This document shows, in pieces, positions 59,294 through 64,000 of a DNA stretch of 64,000 bases; position 1 is the stretch's first letter; the number at the start of each line of letters is the position of its first letter. The position numbers and the translations under genes were made by a program. This DNA is from UBA6136 sp041178325. Lineage in GTDB: Bacteria; Pseudomonadota; Gammaproteobacteria; Methylococcales; Methylococcaceae. The stretch is from the NCBI GenBank assembly GCA_041178325.1, contig JBEGVN010000014.1, positions 1 to 64,000 on the forward strand. Direction: 5' to 3'. Under the pieces are notes generated by a model that saw only the letters and a list, made by a program, of their open reading frames with translations, ran no database searches and had not been told where the DNA came from.

Positions 59294-62200
59294 TCACGGG
59301 TCTTTGGCCATCATGGTGTCGTCTGACGGTGAGCTGAAGTGTCGCCGCAGTCGTTTGGCCAGGGCATCAAATCCAAGATAGATGCAGGGGGTGGTATAGA
59401 GGGTCATGATCTGGCTGAAGATCAGCCCACCCATAATCACGACCCCGAGGGGACGACGCATTTCCTCGCCCATTCCGCTTCCAAGGGCCAGAGGAACTCC
59501 GGCCAGAAGTGCGGCCATGGTGGTCATCAAAATAGGGCGAAGCCGTAACAGGGAAGCCTTCTGAATTGCTTCTCGAGCCGTCAGACCTTCCTCTCGTTGG
59601 GCGCTGATGGCGAAATCGATCATCATGATGGCGTTTTTGGCGACTATCCCGATCAGAAGAACGATGCCGATCAATGACACGATATCGAGATCAATCCCGA
59701 GCAGGACCAACATCAGCAGAGCGCCGACGGCAGCCGAGGGGAGGGTTGAGAGAATGGTGATGGGATGAATGTAGCTTTCGTAGAGCATCCCAAGAAGGAT
59801 ATAGACCGAGATCACTGCGGCGAGCAGCAGGGGCAACTGATTTTCAAGTGCACCTTGGAACGCCTGAGCGGTACCCTGAAAATCAATGCGCAGGCTTTTA
59901 GGCAGATTGAGTGCTAGAAGAGCCTGATTGACTGCGCTGACCGCATCGCCGAGTGACGCATGGGGCCCTAAGTTGAAGGAATAGGTGGCCGCAGGAAATT
60001 GTCCCTGCCGATGAATGACGGATCGACCGAACGTTTCCTCTTCATGCAACAGCCCAGCAAGGGGGATGGTACGTCCCCCTGCACCCGGTATATATAGGTT
60101 ACGGATGCTTTCGGGGTCCGACTGGAATCGCCCATCCACTTCGAGAATAACCCGATACTGATTGATCTGGCTGTAGCGAGTAATGATCTGCCGTTGTCCA
60201 AAGGCATCGTAGAGTGTTTGGGAGATGGCTTCTGTCGAGACCCCGAGCCGTGATGCCGTGTCGCGATCAATCTTGAGTTCAAGGGTACGGGAAGTCGCGG
60301 CAAAATTACTGTGGACGTCCTTGATTTCTGGATGCGATGACAGTTGGTCAAGGATTCTAGAATTCCAGCTTTCGAGAAGCCCTGATTCCGGCGCCTCAAT
60401 AGTGAACTGATATTGAGCCTGGCTGATCCGGTCCTCGATGGTCAGATCCTGTACGGGCTGGAGGTGCACGCGGATCCCTTCCATGGGGGCCAAGGCCGCA
60501 TTTAGTCGAGCAATGACTTTTGTGGCAACATCACGCGACTCATAAGGTTTAAGCGTGATCAACAGCCGTCCTTCGTTCAAGGTCGTATTCGTGCCATCAA
60601 TACCGACATGGGACGTCAAAGATTCCACGGCAGGGTCATCTAGAACACGGGCAGCCAGTGCTTGTTGGCGTTCCTGCATTGACTCAAACCCAATCGATGG
60701 ATCCGCCTCGGTGATCCCTACCAAGAGGCCCACGTCCTGAACCGGGAAGAACCCCTTCGGCACAATCAACATCAGGGCAAAGGTCAGGACCAAAAGACCA
60801 ACAGCCATCAAAATTACAGAGCGACTCTGGTCAAGGGCGTAGCCCAGCGTTTTCTCGTAAAACACATGGATCTTTCGCATCAAGAGCCAGGGCTCCTCTT
60901 GCTGGCCCACCAGACGGGCCTTTGGCAGAAAGGCTGCGAGCATCGGAGTCAGCGTCAGGGAAACCAGCGCGGAAACCAAGATGGCCAGCGTCAGGGTCAT
61001 GGCGAATTCGCGGAATAACCGCCCCAGCACATCACCCATAAACAAAAGAGGAATCAGGACGGCGATCAGGGATGCGGTTAAGGAAAGAATGGTAAACCCG
61101 ATCTCACCCGAACCGAGGATGGCGGCTCTTCGGGGGGACTCCCCCTTTTCGATGTATCGCATGATGTTTTCCAGCATCACGATTGCATCGTCCACCACAA
61201 ATCCGGTAGCGATGGTCAACGCCATCAGCGTCAGATTATTGAGGCTGTAACCCAGGCCATACATCGCGGCAAAGGTTCCGGCCAGAGACAGAGGAACCGA
61301 TAGGCTCGGGATCAGGGTTGCAGGAATATTGCGGAGGAAAAGGTAGATCACCATGACCACAAGGGCAATCGTGGTCAAAAGCTCGTGTTCGACCTTGCCT
61401 ATGGAGGCGCGCGTGGTCATCGTGCGGTCGGTCACCTCCTGAATGTCGATATCTCCTGGGAGACCGGCTTCAAGTTCTGGAAGGATCGCCTTGATGCTGT
61501 CGACCACCTGGATGGTATTGGCGCCGGGTTGACGATGAATGGCAAGGATCACCGCCGGCTGATCATTGAACATGCTGGCCTGCCTGCGATTTTCCGGTGC
61601 TTCAGTGACCTCGGCAATATCGCTCACCCTGACGGGACCCTGATTGCGATAGACCACAATCTGATTCTTGAAATCTTCAAGGGTCATGATCTGATCGTTA
61701 GCCAGAATCGTCATGGCGATTGCGGGCCCGTCAAAGCTCCCTTTGGCCTGGTTGACTGTCGAGAGGGTCAGACTGTTTCTGAGATCTTCAAGGCTGATGC
61801 CATAGGCGGCAAGGCTGGTGGGATTGGCCTTGATATGAATTGCAGGCTTGAGGCCGCCATTGAGATTGACGAGACCAACGCCAGCAAGTTGTGAGATTTT
61901 CTGTGCGAGGCGGGTATCGGCAAGGTCATGAACGGCGATCAGGGGCAGACTGTCAGAGGTCAGTGCGAGTGTCATGACCGGTGCGTCAGCCGGGTTGCTC
62001 TTACTGTAGACCGGAGGGGTGGGAAGGTCCTTCGGGAGGTAGCTATAGGCGGTATTAATGGCGGCCTGAACCTGTTGTTCGGCGACATCGATATCCAGAT
62101 CCAGATTGAATTGGAGTGTAATGGTCGAGACCCCATAGGCACTGGATGAGGACATCTGGGTGAGACCTGAGATCTGCCCCAACTGTTTCTCCAAAGGGGC

Positions 62201-62392
62201 CGTGATCGTTGATTCAATGACTTCAGGTCCCCCCCCGGGATAAAAGGTACGGATCTGTATGGTGGGGTATTCCACTTCTGGAAGAGCAGAGACTGGCAGT
62301 CTCATGAAGCCGACGATGCCTATCAGGAGCAGGGCAAGCATCAACAGGGATGTTGCCACGGGTCTCTGGATAAAGGGCGACGAAACCTTCAT
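59294..62392 (-). CDS. mdtB: RND efflux transporter (MdtB-like)
   Basis: 1032 aa. PFIQRPVATSLLMLALLLIG start, VEYPTIQIRTFYPGGGPEVIESTITAPLEKQ-like loop (in parts), NPADAPV, TGFVVDDAIVMLEN near residue 400 (Asp pair intact), and FPVQDVGLLVG. With the MdtC-like paralogue downstream it should form the MdtBC complex, known to export bile salts, novobiocin and metals or siderophore-like compounds in other bacteria. 5 bases after mdtA, so operon is tight. Confidence 0.93.
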   Translation of the reverse strand: MKVSSPFIQRPVATSLLMLALLLIGIVGFMRLPVSALPEVEYPTIQIRTFYPGGGPEVIESTITAPLEKQLGQISGLTQMSSSSAYGVSTITLQFNLDLDIDVAEQQVQAAINTAYSYLPKDLPTPPVYSKSNPADAPVMTLALTSDSLPLIAVHDLADTRLAQKISQLAGVGLVNLNGGLKPAIHIKANPTSLAAYGISLEDLRNSLTLSTVNQAKGSFDGPAIAMTILANDQIMTLEDFKNQIVVYRNQGPVRVSDIAEVTEAPENRRQASMFNDQPAVILAIHRQPGANTIQVVDSIKAILPELEAGLPGDIDIQEVTDRTMTTRASIGKVEHELLTTIALVVMVIYLFLRNIPATLIPSLSVPLSLAGTFAAMYGLGYSLNNLTLMALTIATGFVVDDAIVMLENIMRYIEKGESPRRAAILGSGEIGFTILSLTASLIAVLIPLLFMGDVLGRLFREFAMTLTLAILVSALVSLTLTPMLAAFLPKARLVGQQEEPWLLMRKIHVFYEKTLGYALDQSRSVILMAVGLLVLTFALMLIVPKGFFPVQDVGLLVGITEADPSIGFESMQERQQALAARVLDDPAVESLTSHVGIDGTNTTLNEGRLLITLKPYESRDVATKVIARLNAALAPMEGIRVHLQPVQDLTIEDRISQAQYQFTIEAPESGLLESWNSRILDQLSSHPEIKDVHSNFAATSRTLELKIDRDTASRLGVSTEAISQTLYDAFGQRQIITRYSQINQYRVILEVDGRFQSDPESIRNLYIPGAGGRTIPLAGLLHEEETFGRSVIHRQGQFPAATYSFNLGPHASLGDAVSAVNQALLALNLPKSLRIDFQGTAQAFQGALENQLPLLLAAVISVYILLGMLYESYIHPITILSTLPSAAVGALLMLVLLGIDLDIVSLIGIVLLIGIVAKNAIMMIDFAISAQREEGLTAREAIQKASLLRLRPILMTTMAALLAGVPLALGSGMGEEMRRPLGVVIMGGLIFSQIMTLYTTPCIYLGFDALAKRLRRHFSSPSDDTMMAKDP

Positions 62393-62397
62393 TCGCC

Positions 62398-63570
62398 TCA
62401 GGGCGATGGCGGAGTTGGGCGGGATACTTCAGCAGGACCGGTATCGCCAGGGGCGACCTTGATGCCGTCCCGAAGCTTGTCGAGGCCTTCTGTGACCACG
62501 GCTTGTCCTGCCTCCAGGCCTGATTCGATGATGACGGCTTCATCTTCCGAGGCCCCAAGGGTCACAGGAATCGTCCGAATGGTGTTATCAGGATTGATAC
62601 CAAAAACATGGTAACCCTTGGGGCCCTGCTGCACCGCGCGTCGCGGCGCAATGACCTGGTCAGGGAGTACATCCAGCAATAACCGCACATTCACAAACTG
62701 GTTGGGGTAAAGCGCCAGATCCTGATTTTCAAATCGCGCCTTGATCTTAAGGGTACCGGTACTCAAGTCGATCAGATTATCCGCGCTGGCAACGCGGCCG
62801 ACGGCCAGGAGGTGACGGCCATCCCGGTCGTAGGCTTCGATCGGAAGATCAGGAACCTGGGCCATGCGTTCCTGTAGGCGTTTGTTGTAATCCTGCGGAA
62901 TGCTGAAGATCACCGAGAGGGGTTGCATCTGTGTGATGACAACCACCGGATCCATGACATTTAGAATATTCCCAAGGTCCACCATTTTTAGGCCGACGCG
63001 TCCAGAAAGGGGGGCCGTGATCTTGCAGAAAGAGAGTTGTACCCTCGCAGCGTCGATCTGACCCTGGTCGGTCGCGATGATGCCTTTGAGCTGGTTGACC
63101 GTAGCGCTTTGGGTTTGCAATTGTGAAAGCGCGATATAGCCTTCCTTGATCAAATGCTCGTCTCGGGCAAGCTCCGCCTCGGCGAACTGGAGCTGCGCAC
63201 GATCACCAGTGATCTTTCCGACCGCCTGATCGAGCTGACTTTGGTAAATCCTGGGGTCCACCTCGGCAAGAAGATCCCCGGCCTTGACATATTGACCCTC
63301 GGTGAAATGGATGCGGAGGAGTTCGCCGGTGACCCGCGCCTTCACAAGTGTCGTGTTGAAGGCGGTTACCGTTCCGAGTGCATTGAGATGAATCTCGAAA
63401 TCACCCGTGCGAACCTTTTCGGTCCTGACGCTGATGGGAACTGATTTTCCGGCTGCACCCTTGTCGCTGTCGTTCGGCGCTGGGGTTCGGTTCAAAACAA
63501 CAACCGCGATGAGCGTCGCCAAAGAGACACCGATAAGCCAGGGTCGAGAAATACCTTCAATCCATTTCAT
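62398..63570 (-). CDS. mdtA: RND periplasmic adaptor (MdtA-like)
   Basis: 390 aa. ATG 63570 (MKWIEGISRPWLIGVSLATL membrane anchor) chosen; the frame is open further upstream but there the sequence is not protein-like. Typical MFP parts: SVRTEKVRTGDFEIHLNALG, a lipoyl-like half (RVTGELLRIHFTEGQYVKAGDLLAEVD), coiled coil, second half (ITAPLSGRVGLKMVDLGN), beta-barrel and RAVQQGPKGYHVF. First gene of the operon mdtA-mdtB-mdtC-Rieske-DUF748. No TolC gene is included, so it would use one elsewhere. Confidence 0.93.
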   Translation of the reverse strand: MKWIEGISRPWLIGVSLATLIAVVVLNRTPAPNDSDKGAAGKSVPISVRTEKVRTGDFEIHLNALGTVTAFNTTLVKARVTGELLRIHFTEGQYVKAGDLLAEVDPRIYQSQLDQAVGKITGDRAQLQFAEAELARDEHLIKEGYIALSQLQTQSATVNQLKGIIATDQGQIDAARVQLSFCKITAPLSGRVGLKMVDLGNILNVMDPVVVITQMQPLSVIFSIPQDYNKRLQERMAQVPDLPIEAYDRDGRHLLAVGRVASADNLIDLSTGTLKIKARFENQDLALYPNQFVNVRLLLDVLPDQVIAPRRAVQQGPKGYHVFGINPDNTIRTIPVTLGASEDEAVIIESGLEAGQAVVTEGLDKLRDGIKVAPGDTGPAEVSRPTPPSP

Positions 63571-63838
63571 GGAACTAACTGTGCCCCGAGCGAAATACCC
63601 GGAGTGAAATAGGGTCTTGCGCTTTCTCGAATTATCCAGAAAGGGCAGAGACGGTTGGAATTCTGTCTCCATTGTAGACGGAATAAGCGGGTACTGGTTC
63701 AAAGTTCTAGCCGGGCCATTGCCTAGTTTCGCCCCACTTTGGAACTGCTAGTATCGGTCTGAATCAAACGAACGAGCCTTAGAACTGCTCAACGTTCCCC
63801 AATAATGCATTCTTACGCATTCCCAATGGAGCTATGCC
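63571..63838. promoter_or_regulatory. Divergent gap mdtA / DUF1269 gene
   Basis: 268 bases with no supported gene. It must contain promoters in both directions. No strong hairpins or operators noticed. Confidence 0.35.
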
Positions 63839-64000
63839 ATGAGTGAACTCATCGTGATCGGTTACGACGACCCTTTCAAGGCGGAGGAAATTCGCCTCCA
63901 ACTTCTGAAGATGCAGCGCGATTATCTGGTTGATCTTGAGGATGCCGTCGTGGCGATCAAGAACAAGGACGGTAAAGTCAGGCTCAATCAAGCCTTTCCT
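63839..64000 (+). CDS. DUF1269 family protein (N-terminal fragment)
   Basis: The first 54 codons are in view; the gene runs off the right edge. ATG 63839 has GGAG seven bases upstream. The sequence MSELIVIGYDDPFKAEEIRL followed by YLVDLEDAVVAIKNKDGKV matches the beginning of DUF1269 membrane proteins. These have two TM helices with GxxxG motifs further on, outside the window. Function not established. Confidence 0.82.
   Translation, partial: MSELIVIGYDDPFKAEEIRLQLLKMQRDYLVDLEDAVVAIKNKDGKVRLNQAFP

Noticed and set aside
1..64000. CRISPR array, tRNA or rRNA genes, insertion sequences, integrase
   Set aside because: No regularly spaced repeats, cloverleaf-like segments, transposase or tyrosine/serine recombinase motifs were seen in any frame I read.

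Overview
The window is a roughly 55-57% GC, Gram-negative, proteobacterial stretch. Lipopolysaccharide synthesis (lpxK), an MdtABC-type RND pump, FlhDC-family regulators and a beta-class glutathione transferase fit a gamma- or Acidithiobacillia-like host, but I cannot name a genus. It falls into two parts.

1-27,140 is an F-type, MobH-class conjugation module with SXT/R391/IncC-like content, in four minus-strand blocks: (a) traV-traA-traC-trbI-trhF-like peptidase-traW(TrbC fusion)-traU, running off the left edge; (b) traL-traE-traK-traB, preceded by a 45-codon ORF; (c) an unknown gene, traI (relaxase), traD (coupling protein) and a DUF4400 gene; (d) traF-traH-traG. Most neighbours inside blocks overlap by 1-17 bases. 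Three plus-strand groups interrupt them. The first is a cargo run (Gly/Pro-rich secreted protein, small lipoprotein, unknown, SDR, SmbP-like metal-binding protein, periplasmic glutathione peroxidase) between traV and traB. The second is an orphan OmpR-type response regulator with an MDR oxidoreductase. The third is flhD-like, flhC-like and a 762-aa protein homologous to heavy-metal P-type ATPases that has lost its catalytic motifs. That last group sits next to traG, where SXT elements keep setCD and the exclusion gene. No integrase, att site, traN or exclusion gene was recognised; the element continues left of base 1.

27,200-64,000 looks like ordinary chromosome. In order: stress kinase srkA; two paralogous filamentous-haemagglutinin-type exoproteins flanking a DUF4239 membrane protein; lpxK; a glutathione transferase; an ytcA/mdtN/mdtO-like efflux operon divergent from an outer-membrane efflux lipoprotein; a TlpA-like oxidoreductase with dsbD; a second TolC-family protein; an OprB porin; a secreted hypothetical; a RluA-type pseudouridine synthase; a two-TM potassium channel with an unusual filter; a small cluster of glycine-rich envelope proteins plus a Bfd-like ferredoxin; and a long minus-strand operon mdtA-mdtB-mdtC-Rieske oxygenase-DUF748. 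A DUF1269 gene starts at the right edge.

The most unusual item is the flhD/flhC/pseudo-P-type-ATPase unit: a predicted conjugation activator coupled to a membrane pseudoenzyme whose 3' end overlaps that of traG. Second-rank items are the mosaic second haemagglutinin gene, the HVGYGD potassium channel, two tiny membrane-protein ORFs outside the usual size limit, and a strong terminator with no gene in front of it.
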